In this document: in pieces, positions 1 through 5,317 of the stretch
Position numbering within the stretch: position 1 is the stretch's first letter
Layout: every line of letters begins with the position of its first letter
Assembly: GCA_964493125.1 (NCBI GenBank)
Contig: CAZBMS010000079.1
Location: 1-5,317, forward strand
DNA from: QGNO01 sp964493125
GTDB taxonomy: Bacteria; Chloroflexota; Dehalococcoidia; Lucifugimonadales; QGNO01
DNA length: 5,317 bases
Reading direction: 5' to 3'
Notes under the pieces: model-generated
Seen by the model: the letters and a program-made list of their open reading frames with translations, nothing else
Databases searched by the model: none
Told to the model about the DNA's origin: nothing
Position numbers and translations under genes: made by a program

Positions 1-659
1 CCGCCAAAATTCAGTTGATATGTGCGCTCGACTTTCACTCCACGTTCGTGGAATAAGCGTGTCAGCATACGATGAATTATCGTCGCCCCGACCTGTGACT
101 TTATATCATCACCTATTATTGGTAGATTTTTGTCCTTAAATTTCTTCTGCCAATATCCTCCTGTGGCAATGAAAACAGGGATACAATTTATAAACCCAGC
201 TCCCGCATCTAAAACCTGTTCGGTATACCACTTCGTCGCTTCCTCACTCCCTACAGGCAAATAGTTAATAACCACATCGGCCCCTGTTTCCTTCAATACC
301 TTGGCCACATCAACGGTGTCACCTGGGGCTTTCTTAACCTTGTCCGCAACGTATTGTCCAATTCCGTCATGCGTCATTCCCCTGAGAACCTTTACTCCGG
401 TACGTGGCACATCGTGAAATGTAACGGTGTTATTAGGCGGAGCATAGATCGCTTTACCCAAATCCTTGCCAACTTTGTTCTTGTCTATATCAAAAGCAGC
501 GACGAACTCTATATCCCCAATATGATATCCACCGAGGACGTTGTGCATTAAACCTGGTATTGAACCCGCCTCAGCTGCTTCACGATATTTATAAACTCCC
601 TGTACTAAAGATGAGGCACAGTTACCCACACCAACAATTGCGACTTTTATTTTGCCCAA
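1..659 (-). CDS. ino1: Inositol-3-phosphate synthase, N-terminal 219 residues (3' end outside window)
   Basis: Converts glucose 6-phosphate to 1L-myo-inositol 1-phosphate with NAD+ as internal redox cofactor, the first step to inositol phospholipids and inositol-derived solutes or thiols; the enzyme is cytosolic. The translated minus strand opens with a Rossmann dinucleotide loop (VGVGNCASSLVQG, residues 9-21), followed by YLPVGSEEATKWY (133-145) and the family hallmark GDDIKSQVGAT (183-193), then RTYQLNFGG up to the window edge. The short spacing between these motifs fits the roughly 360-residue mycobacterial/archaeal type rather than the longer eukaryotic type, so about 60% of the gene is present. 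I chose a TTG start at 657-659: an AAAGGAG Shine-Dalgarno lies 9 nt upstream, no in-frame ATG exists nearby, and the Rossmann strand begins right after it. The gene is transcribed divergently from the hydrolase. Family assignment is firm; the exact start is probable. Confidence 0.93.
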   Translation of the reverse strand, partial: MGKIKVAIVGVGNCASSLVQGVYKYREAAEAGSIPGLMHNVLGGYHIGDIEFVAAFDIDKNKVGKDLGKAIYAPPNNTVTFHDVPRTGVKVLRGMTHDGIGQYVADKVKKAPGDTVDVAKVLKETGADVVINYLPVGSEEATKWYTEQVLDAGAGFINCIPVFIATGGYWQKKFKDKNLPIIGDDIKSQVGATIIHRMLTRLFHERGVKVERTYQLNFG

Positions 660-668
660 CGCTGCATA

Positions 669-675
669 CTCCTTT
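669..675 (-). promoter_or_regulatory. Shine-Dalgarno of ino1, supporting a TTG start
   Basis: On the minus strand the sequence reads AAAGGAG, 9 nt before the TTG at 657-659. The ATG that overlaps this area (minus strand, TATGCAGCG) is in another frame and meets a stop within six codons, so the site selects the TTG. Confidence 0.7.
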
Positions 676-859
676 AATTTGCCTGGCAATACTTTCTTTG
701 CATTCCCATGTAAGATCAGCTTTCAATCTAAATGACTAGGCCAAAGCCCGGATTCACTCCGAGTCAACCGATAGTATACGTCAATTCACGCCCCAAAATC
801 TAACCATTAAATATCCAATATTATTCTCCATGTATGTATCATAGAATCAGTCGTAACAA
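676..859. promoter_or_regulatory. Divergent intergenic region between ino1 and the hydrolase gene
   Basis: This spacer must hold the promoters of both divergent genes. For ino1, the minus strand shows a TATACT -10-like hexamer (773-778), without a convincing -35. For the hydrolase, the plus strand shows TAGAAT (842-847), also with a poor -35. A small inverted repeat CGGA/TCCG (749-761, 5-nt loop) lies in the ino1 leader. None of these is strong enough to stand alone, and I see no small gene or RNA here. Confidence 0.3.
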
Positions 860-1723
860 TTGACTTATAAACATATGACAAAACCTGAAGATCGATACTT
901 AAAGGTTAACGACCTGACAATACATTACCTGGATTGGGGCAATGTTGGTGCCCCTATCATGCTGATTCTACATGGAGTTACTAGATTCGCACATGCTATG
1001 GACGGCATAGCACGCTTTTTCGCGGACAGATTTCAAGTGTTAGCGTATGACCTGCGTGGACATGGAACTAGCGATTGGGATCCGAAAGGCCATTACGATA
1101 TAGATACTCACCGTTCGGACCTCGAGTGCCTAATAAGCCTACTCAATCTCGAAAATATAGTACTCCTTGGGCATTCGCTAGGTGGATCAATAGCCATGTC
1201 ATACATGTATCACAACCCAAGTAATGTCGTTAAAGCAGCGGTTATAGAAGATGTCGGGCCACATGTAGAAAAACCTGTAAAACGACCGTCTTCTATTGAA
1301 TCAGATCTGGAGCGAACTCCAAAAATGTTCGCATCTTGGGAGCAAGCCACCGATTATTGGAGGAAAAGTCGCCCAGAATTATCCAAGCTTGCACTGAATC
1401 GCCGAGTAAACAGTTCCATGCGAGAATTAGAGGATGGAACTGTTACTTGGGTCTGGGATATATCAGGAGTCCTAAATCACATGAAAAATGGACCTAAAGG
1501 AACTGATGATCGTTGGAACTACGTAAAAGCTATAACATGTCCAACGCTCGTAGTACGTGGCTCCGAATCTGAGATATTGTCACAAGAAATTGCGACTCGC
1601 ATGTCAAACGAAAACCGCCACATTTCATGGGTGGAGATTCGAGGAGCTGGGCATGCCGTCCATGCCGACAACCTTGACTCATTCAACTTAAAGGTTAGTG
1701 CCTTTTTAAAAAACACAGAATAG
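860..1723 (+). CDS. Alpha/beta-hydrolase fold protein, substrate unknown
   Basis: A single-domain alpha/beta hydrolase of about 285 residues, normal for the family, and probably a cytosolic esterase or C-C/C-X hydrolase; the sequence does not tell the substrate. Numbered from the TTG at 860, the visible elements are the oxyanion-hole HGV (38-40), the YDLRGHGTSD segment (63-72), the nucleophile elbow GHSLGG with Ser106, and the catalytic His265 in GAGHAVH. The expected catalytic acid position, usually Asp in a GxxSD motif, reads SESEILS, so Glu238 (or Glu236) sits where Asp is normal. No signal peptide is visible. The start is uncertain: TTG at 860 is the first codon after an upstream in-frame stop, and ATG at 875, five codons later, is equally possible and to me more likely; neither has a Shine-Dalgarno, so the mRNA may be leaderless or weakly translated. 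It ends 85 nt before csoR and is not obviously part of the copper operon, which has its own promoter. Confidence 0.88.
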   Translation: MTYKHMTKPEDRYLKVNDLTIHYLDWGNVGAPIMLILHGVTRFAHAMDGIARFFADRFQVLAYDLRGHGTSDWDPKGHYDIDTHRSDLECLISLLNLENIVLLGHSLGGSIAMSYMYHNPSNVVKAAVIEDVGPHVEKPVKRPSSIESDLERTPKMFASWEQATDYWRKSRPELSKLALNRRVNSSMRELEDGTVTWVWDISGVLNHMKNGPKGTDDRWNYVKAITCPTLVVRGSESEILSQEIATRMSNENRHISWVEIRGAGHAVHADNLDSFNLKVSAFLKNTE

Positions 1724-1734
1724 TACCTTAGTTC

Positions 1735-1763
1735 TTGATTAACTGTGAGCCCAAAGATATACT
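1735..1763 (+). promoter_or_regulatory. Sigma-70-type promoter of the csoR-copA operon
   Basis: TTGATT (1735-1740) and TATACT (1758-1763) are separated by exactly 17 nt, a good housekeeping promoter. The predicted transcription start is near 1770, directly at the G/C-tract inverted repeat, so a repressor bound there would block initiation. It starts 12 nt past the hydrolase stop codon. Confidence 0.7.
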
Positions 1764-1773
1764 CTTCAAACCC

Positions 1774-1790
1774 CCCTCCCACGGGTAGGG
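1774..1790 (+). promoter_or_regulatory. Probable CsoR operator (C-tract/G-tract inverted repeat)
   Basis: The sequence CCCTCCC-AC-GGGTAGGG is an inverted repeat with a one-base asymmetry between its arms, extended at the left by three more Cs. Known CsoR sites are pseudopalindromes of C and G tracts placed over or near the promoter of the copper operon. Position just downstream of the -10 box and upstream of the csoR start fits autoregulation. The link to CsoR is inference from form and position. Confidence 0.6.
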
Positions 1791-1797
1791 ACACAAT

Positions 1798-1801
1798 GGA
1801 G
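1798..1801 (+). promoter_or_regulatory. Shine-Dalgarno of csoR
   Basis: GGAG lies 7 nt before the ATG at 1809. It fixes this start over the ATG at 1796, which overlaps the site and is in another frame. Confidence 0.7.
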
Positions 1802-1808
1802 AGCTCGA

Positions 1809-2075
1809 ATGCTGACCGAAACAAAACAGGACGTCCTTAAGAGGCTCAATTACATTGAGGGCCATCTTGCCGGTATAAAAAGAATGATTGAGACCGAAAA
1901 GTATTGTGTAGATATTCTCTTACAAACATACGCGGTACGACGAGCAATAAAAAAAGTAGAATCAAAGCTCCTAGAAGGTCATTTACACACACACGTTTTA
2001 GAGGGAATACGAGACGGCCAAGATAAGCAAGTATTGGACGAATTGATAAGCTTATATAGCCTCGTGGAGAAATGA
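1809..2075 (+). CDS. csoR: CsoR-family copper-sensing transcriptional repressor
   Basis: An 88-residue all-helical metal-sensing repressor (DUF156/CsoR-RcnR family), of normal length. Apo-protein would bind the operator and Cu(I) release it, raising expression of the operon. Family signatures are RLNYIEGHLAGIKRMIE (12-28) and YCVDILLQ (32-39). Aligned by spacing with M. tuberculosis CsoR (Cys36, His61, Cys65), the ligands are Cys33, His58 and His62, so the third copper ligand is His instead of Cys, as in the Ni/Co sensor RcnR. The second-shell allosteric residues of true CsoR are kept (Tyr32 and Glu78, matching Tyr35 and Glu81). Together with copA immediately downstream this favours a copper sensor with a variant site. 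The stop TGA overlaps the copA start in ATGA, showing translational coupling, and shows that TGA is a normal stop in this genome. Confidence 0.9.
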   Translation: MLTETKQDVLKRLNYIEGHLAGIKRMIETEKYCVDILLQTYAVRRAIKKVESKLLEGHLHTHVLEGIRDGQDKQVLDELISLYSLVEK

Positions 2076-4375
2076 AAACTTTGGCAACTCCTAAAATTAA
2101 TGCTGATTCCAATCACAAAATGAATCTCAATGTCGGCGGCATGACATGTGCCGCCTGCGTCTTACACGTTGAAAATGCCCTGAGCAACATTAGCGGAGTA
2201 GTTTCTACAAATGTGAACTTAGCTACAGAACGAGCTACGATTGAGTATCTAGCGGATTCGGTCACAATAGATACCATCAGAAGTGCTTTGGATGATGCCG
2301 GGTATACGTTCAACGGGATCTCGGATGAAGACCGAGAACGGGAGCGATTGCTGAGAGCTAAAACCGTTGAAACTCACCGCAACCGTTTCCTTATTGCCGG
2401 ATTTATAGCAATCATTATATTCCTGGGAACTATGAAAACATGGTTTCCATGGATGCCTTCTTTTCTACAAAACTGGTACACACTATGGGCGCTCGCAACA
2501 CCTGTGCAATTCTGGATAGCCGGTCAGTTCTATCGGCGTGCCTGGAGTGCGGCAAAACGCCGTACGTCAAACATGAATACACTAATAGCACTCGGGACTA
2601 GCGCTGCATACCTGTTCAGTGCCGTAATCACACTTTTCCCCAATTTGTTTGACGTCGAAGGAGTAGCTACAACAGTATATTTTGATACAGCCACAATCAT
2701 AATAACTTTAGTACTGCTGGGACAGTTTCTTGAGGCTAGGGCTAAAGATCAAACATCGGAGGCAATTACAAATCTTAAAAACCTCCAACCCAAAACAGCC
2801 CTAGTGGTAAGTAACGGCAGCCAACGCATAGTCCCTATTCAACAACTATGCGTTGATGACCTTATCCTTCTGAAACCCGGCGAACGAGTACCTGCAGATG
2901 GGCAGGTAATGAAAGGCTTTTCAGAAATTGATGAAGCAACCCTTACTGGTGAAAGCATGCCAACCGAAAAAACTATCGGGGCTTTAGTTTATGCGGGCAC
3001 CATAAACAAATCAGGGAATCTTGAATTTCGCGTGAATAAAATAGGCAAAGACACCGCACTAGCTAACATGATCGAAATGGTAGAAGAAGCACAGGGCTCC
3101 AAAGCCCCTATTCAAGCCATGGTTGATGTTATAGCCAGCTACTTCGTGCCGATCGTCATTGCAATAGCGATTGCAACTTTTTTTACTTGGTTTCTAATAG
3201 GCCCGGAGCCAACTTTGACCTTTGCGGTACTAAACGCGGTATCTGTATTAGTAATAGCCTGCCCATGCGCCCTAGGGCTTGCGACACCCACTGCAATCAT
3301 AGTAGGAACTGGGAAAGGGAGCCAAAATGGCATCCTTGTGCGAAACGCAGAATCTTTGGAGCTAGCACATAAGATAGATACAGTGGTTTTGGATAAAACC
3401 GGTACTATTACCACAGGAACACCATCTGTAACAGATATAGTAACTACCGAAACTGCAGAAAATGAAATTATCAGACTAGCAGCCTCCGCAGAATCCGGCT
3501 CTGAACACCCCATAGGCATTGCGATAATCAAGTGTGCTGAAGAACGACGTATCGAGATCGGTGAACCGCAAGGTTTCCGAGCGTTGCCCGGGCAAGGAGT
3601 CCAAGCCAACGTTGGCCGCTTCTCAGTTACTATGGGAAACCGCAAACTTATGAAAGAGCTTGACTATCCGCTTAAGCAGTTAGATAAAGTAGCAGTAGAT
3701 ATGGCGACAGATGGCAAAACGCCTATTTTCATCGCTATCGACGAACAGGTAAGAGGAGTCTTCGCCGTAGCGGATGTCTTACGACCCGAATCAAGTGCAT
3801 CTGTTGCAGAAATGAAGAGTATGGGGTTGGATCTGGTAATGTTGACCGGAGACAACTCACGCACCGCCAAAGTTATCGCTAATCAAGCAGGTATAAGCAC
3901 CGTTTTATCAGAAATGATGCCTGAGGAAAAAGTTGCCGCAATAAGAAACCTTCAACAACGCGGTAAAATTGTTGCTATGGTAGGAGACGGTATAAACGAC
4001 GCGCCCGCATTAGTCCAATCTGATCTAGGCATAGCAATAGGTTCCGGCACTGACATCGCAATCGAAGCGGCCAATATAACGTTAGTGCAGCCGGATCTTA
4101 GAGGAATAGCCAAGTCCATCAAACTTTCAGAGGCTACAATTAAGACCATAAAACAAAATCTATTTTGGGCATTCTTCTATAACACTGGACTTATCCCCAT
4201 AGCAGCAGGAATTCTCTACATATTCTTCTCGAATGGAGACGTGCCAAGCTCACTGCAATATTTTCTGGGAAACTATGGATTCCTTAATCCAGTTCTGGCT
4301 GCGGGAGCTATGGCTATGAGTTCAGTAACAGTAATAACGAATTCGCTTAGACTTAGACGATTCAACATGTCTTAG
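2072..4375 (+). CDS. copA: Cu(+)-exporting P1B-1-type ATPase
   Basis: A 767-residue inner-membrane ATPase that exports Cu(I) from the cytosol. In order: one N-terminal heavy-metal-binding domain with GMTCAAC (Cys26, Cys29); transmembrane helices from about residue 106; actuator domain with TGES (292-295); the CPC metal site (Cys397-Pro-Cys399); the phosphorylated Asp441 in DKTGT; the nucleotide-domain SEHP (His479-Pro480); TGD (592-594); and GDGINDAP (from 638). The last two helices carry Tyr703-Asn704 (FFYNTGLIP) and Met749-Ser750-Ser751, the residues that define Cu(I)-specific P1B-1 pumps. Length and all catalytic residues are complete, so it should be functional. It starts at an ATG overlapping the csoR stop; the GGAG at 2066 is only 2 nt away, so initiation probably relies on coupling. 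A second in-frame ATG at 2120 lacks a ribosome site. Confidence 0.96.
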   Translation: MKTLATPKINADSNHKMNLNVGGMTCAACVLHVENALSNISGVVSTNVNLATERATIEYLADSVTIDTIRSALDDAGYTFNGISDEDRERERLLRAKTVETHRNRFLIAGFIAIIIFLGTMKTWFPWMPSFLQNWYTLWALATPVQFWIAGQFYRRAWSAAKRRTSNMNTLIALGTSAAYLFSAVITLFPNLFDVEGVATTVYFDTATIIITLVLLGQFLEARAKDQTSEAITNLKNLQPKTALVVSNGSQRIVPIQQLCVDDLILLKPGERVPADGQVMKGFSEIDEATLTGESMPTEKTIGALVYAGTINKSGNLEFRVNKIGKDTALANMIEMVEEAQGSKAPIQAMVDVIASYFVPIVIAIAIATFFTWFLIGPEPTLTFAVLNAVSVLVIACPCALGLATPTAIIVGTGKGSQNGILVRNAESLELAHKIDTVVLDKTGTITTGTPSVTDIVTTETAENEIIRLAASAESGSEHPIGIAIIKCAEERRIEIGEPQGFRALPGQGVQANVGRFSVTMGNRKLMKELDYPLKQLDKVAVDMATDGKTPIFIAIDEQVRGVFAVADVLRPESSASVAEMKSMGLDLVMLTGDNSRTAKVIANQAGISTVLSEMMPEEKVAAIRNLQQRGKIVAMVGDGINDAPALVQSDLGIAIGSGTDIAIEAANITLVQPDLRGIAKSIKLSEATIKTIKQNLFWAFFYNTGLIPIAAGILYIFFSNGDVPSSLQYFLGNYGFLNPVLAAGAMAMSSVTVITNSLRLRRFNMS

Positions 4376-4402
4376 TCGGTTTCTTGGCATTCAAAAAAAA
4401 GT

Positions 4403-4408
4403 TACAAT
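4403..4408 (+). promoter_or_regulatory. Possible weak -10 box ahead of the selenoprotein gene
   Basis: TACAAT matches the -10 consensus at five of six bases, but the TTGGCA at 4384-4389 is only 13 nt away, too close for a proper -35. No terminator hairpin is visible between copA and the next gene, so read-through from copA is at least as likely. Confidence 0.2.
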
Positions 4409-4426
4409 CACCGATATATGATCAAG

Positions 4427-4433
4427 AAAGGAG
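4427..4433 (+). promoter_or_regulatory. Shine-Dalgarno that fixes the selenoprotein start
   Basis: AAAGGAG lies 9 nt before the ATG at 4443, the same strength and spacing as at ino1. It marks a real gene start 129 nt upstream of the in-frame TGA, so the region before the TGA is translated together with what follows. Confidence 0.85.
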
Positions 4434-4442
4434 AATTACCAT

Positions 4443-5156
4443 ATGAACTATGGACAGTTGATGGTCGGTTCTGAGGTCCCCAATTTTAAACTTCCTACGG
4501 TAAGCGGGGATTCAGCCGAGCTATCGGATTTCAGAGGAAAACGCGTCGCGCTATTTATGTGGGCTTCCTGGTGAGTATGCCGCAATCAACTGCCTGTATG
4601 GCAGGATTTTTACTCAAAATATAGGTTCAAGGATATCGAAGTAGTCAGTGTGGCAGTCGATGCACAAGGCTCCGGCAAAGTACAACCCTATCTTGATTTA
4701 GCTGGTGCAACGTTCTTTACCCTAATTGACGAATCCAACTTGCTTAGCAGTATTTTTGGATTTAAAGCAGTTCCAAACGGGCTTCTCATCGACGAATACG
4801 GGATACTTAACTACCAGAAATATGGTGGTTTTGAGTTAAGAAAACCCGAATTTCGTGACATTGTATACACGTGGGCCGAAGGGGCTTCTCCTGATTGGCT
4901 AGCCAGTCGCATGCAAGAAGACGTCATGGGAGGCCCAGATCATCATCAAGCTATCCAACACTTCCAAATCGGGGCTAATCATTATAAGGCAGGGAAAATC
5001 AAGGAAGCCCTTGAGGAATGGAGTAAAGGCCGCGATTTAGAGCCCGATAACTGGGTAATCAGAAAACAAATTTGGGCAGTTCAGAATCCAGAAAAATTTT
5101 ATTCCAAAGAGGTGGATTCCGATTGGCAACGAGAACAAATTGAAAGAGGCGTGTAA
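4443..5156 (+). CDS. Predicted selenoprotein: thioredoxin/TlpA-like domain with UxC site plus TPR-like C-terminus
   Basis: A 237-residue protein when the in-frame TGA at 4572-4574 (codon 44) is read as selenocysteine. Residues 8-32 (VGSEVPNFKLP ... LSDFRGK) are the typical N-terminus of AhpC-TSA/redoxin proteins, then VALFMWASW leads into Sec44-Val45-Cys46-Arg47-Asn-Gln-Leu-Pro. TlpA/ResA relatives have WCxxCR...LP here, so the TGA replaces the attacking cysteine. The fold continues with the VVSVAVD strand (67-73) and a cis-Pro loop AVPNGLLIDEYG (Pro111). Residues about 168-203 look like one TPR hairpin (HYKAGKIKEALEEWSKGRDLEPDN), followed by an unassigned tail (IRKQIWAVQNPEKFY). Cys46 is the only cysteine. 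No signal peptide or membrane anchor is visible, so it should be cytosolic, unlike classic TlpA. Role: thiol/selenol redox reaction, substrate unknown. It lies 67 nt after copA and may be in the copper operon. Alternative: a pseudogene by nonsense mutation, less likely given the SECIS-like hairpin and intact downstream frame. Confidence 0.82.
4572..4574 (+). other. In-frame TGA, predicted selenocysteine codon
   Basis: Codon 44 of the frame opened at 4443. It sits at the first redox-Cys position of a thioredoxin-like active site, preceded by TGG (Trp) and followed by GTA TGC CGC (Val-Cys-Arg). The same reading frame goes on without a stop to 5156. TGA ends csoR as a normal stop, so genome-wide recoding is not the explanation. 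Confidence 0.82.
4584..4608 (+). promoter_or_regulatory. Bacterial SECIS-like hairpin behind the TGA
   Basis: CTGCC (4590-4594) pairs perfectly with GGCAG (4600-4604) around a 5-nt loop TGTAT. Below a 2-nt bulge (AA, 4588-4589), AATC (4584-4587) pairs with GATT (4605-4608), giving 9 bp in total. The loop starts 20 nt after the TGA and has a G within its first two bases. This agrees with the general form of bacterial SECIS elements: a small loop with an early G on a short stem about 16-37 nt after UGA, lying inside the coding sequence. SelB would bind it to bring Sec-tRNA to the ribosome. Confidence 0.7.
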
Positions 5157-5159
5157 CCT

Positions 5160-5177
5160 CTTTTCTAATAGGAAAAG
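5160..5177 (+). terminator. Weak AT-rich hairpin between selenoprotein gene and tRNA
   Basis: CTTTTC pairs with GAAAAG around a 6-nt loop (one more U-G pair possible), just 3 nt past the TAA stop. There is no following T-tract, so it is a poor intrinsic terminator and may be chance or a 3'-end stabiliser. It overlaps the region where the tRNA -35 box would be. Confidence 0.25.
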
Positions 5178-5183
5178 CTTCCG

Positions 5184-5189
5184 TATAAT
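5184..5189 (+). promoter_or_regulatory. -10 box of the tRNA-Asp gene
   Basis: A perfect TATAAT ends 9 nt before the mature tRNA 5' end. The matching -35 position (about 5161-5166, TTTTCT) is weak. The tRNA is likely transcribed from here with a leader of only a few bases. Confidence 0.6.
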
Positions 5190-5198
5190 GGTTCCATC

Positions 5199-5277
5199 GG
5201 CCCGGTGGTGTAGTCTGGTTTAACACACCGCCCTGTCAAGGCGGAGATCGTGGGTTCAAATCCCATCCGGGTCGCCA
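5199..5277 (+). tRNA. tRNA-Asp (anticodon GTC), CCA encoded
   Basis: A complete cloverleaf of 76 nt plus encoded CCA. Acceptor arms GGCCCGG and CCGGGTC pair over 7 bp with one G-T; the D-stem is GTGT/ACAC; the anticodon arm is CCGCC-CTGTCAA-GGCGG with GTC at positions 34-36; the variable loop is AGATC; the T-arm is GTGGG-TTCAAAT-CCCAT. The discriminator base is G (5274), an identity element for Asp tRNA, followed by CCA at 5275-5277. The remaining 40 bases to the window end show nothing I can identify. Confidence 0.97.
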
Positions 5278-5317
5278 TCCCTTCTTAGGACTAAACCTAC
5301 TATTAGCCAGATCTATT

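Noticed and set aside
354..551. Plus-strand open frame over ino1
   Set aside because: It is antisense to a clear inositol-3-phosphate synthase and has no ribosome site or recognisable protein features.
749..761. Small inverted repeat CGGA/TCCG in the ino1 leader as a riboswitch or attenuator
   Set aside because: Only 4 bp with no conserved core or terminator stem; too little to support a regulatory RNA.
1519..1824. Minus-strand open frame across the hydrolase 3' end and the csoR promoter
   Set aside because: It runs antisense to the conserved GAGHAVH region and through the csoR promoter and operator; no ribosome site or family features.
3139..3645. Long open frame on the minus strand inside copA (168 codons)
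   Set aside because: It is antisense to highly conserved ATPase motifs (CPC, DKTGT, SEHP) and its translation resembles no protein; a shadow of copA.
4572..4574. Genome-wide reassignment of TGA to an amino acid
   Set aside because: csoR ends with TGA inside an ATGA overlap with copA, and reading through it gives an unrelated frame inside copA. Trp is written as TGG throughout.
4443..5156. Pseudogene caused by a nonsense mutation or sequencing error at 4572-4574
   Set aside because: No other lesion is seen in 237 codons, the TGA is at the one position where Sec is expected, and a SECIS-like hairpin follows at the usual distance. It remains the main alternative, especially because the active site is also one residue short.
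4650..5156. Separate gene starting at the GTG at 4650
   Set aside because: It would begin in the middle of the thioredoxin fold, after the active site, without a Shine-Dalgarno; the real start with ribosome site is at 4443.

Overview
This 5.3 kb bacterial window has moderate-to-low GC and compact genes. It holds five protein genes and one tRNA gene. Ordinary bacterial promoters and Shine-Dalgarno sites show it is bacterial. A short-type inositol-3-phosphate synthase next to a CsoR/CopA copper operon would suit Actinobacteria or Chloroflexota-like lineages (for example marine Dehalococcoidia/SAR202), but that placement is a guess from gene types, not something the sequence proves.

Layout: the left edge (1-659, minus strand) holds the N-terminal 219 residues of an inositol-3-phosphate synthase, cut off by the window. 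A 200-bp divergent intergenic region follows, then an alpha/beta-hydrolase gene on the plus strand (about 860-1723). Next comes a copper-homeostasis operon: a well-formed promoter, a G/C-tract inverted repeat that looks like a CsoR operator, a csoR-type repressor gene (1809-2075), and a P1B-1 Cu(+)-ATPase gene, copA (2072-4375), overlapping csoR by 4 nt.

The most interesting gene is at 4443-5156. It has a strong Shine-Dalgarno and encodes a thioredoxin/TlpA-like protein whose active-site codon after the Trp-Ala-Ser-Trp motif is an in-frame TGA (4572-4574), exactly where these proteins carry their first redox cysteine. The frame stays open and protein-like for 193 more codons. A perfect 5-bp hairpin with an outer 4-bp extension lies at the right distance behind the TGA to be a bacterial SECIS element. 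I read it as a selenoprotein with a Sec-Val-Cys (UxC) active site, one residue tighter than the usual CxxC, fused to a TPR-like C-terminal region and lacking a signal peptide. An annotator treating TGA as stop would see only a truncated 3' fragment or nothing.

The window ends with a complete tRNA-Asp(GTC) gene with encoded CCA, preceded by a consensus -10 box. Functionally, csoR and copA form a sensor/efflux pair for cytosolic copper. The selenoprotein follows 67 nt downstream with no visible terminator between, so it may be co-transcribed and serve thiol/selenol redox defence or repair during metal stress; that link is inference from position only.
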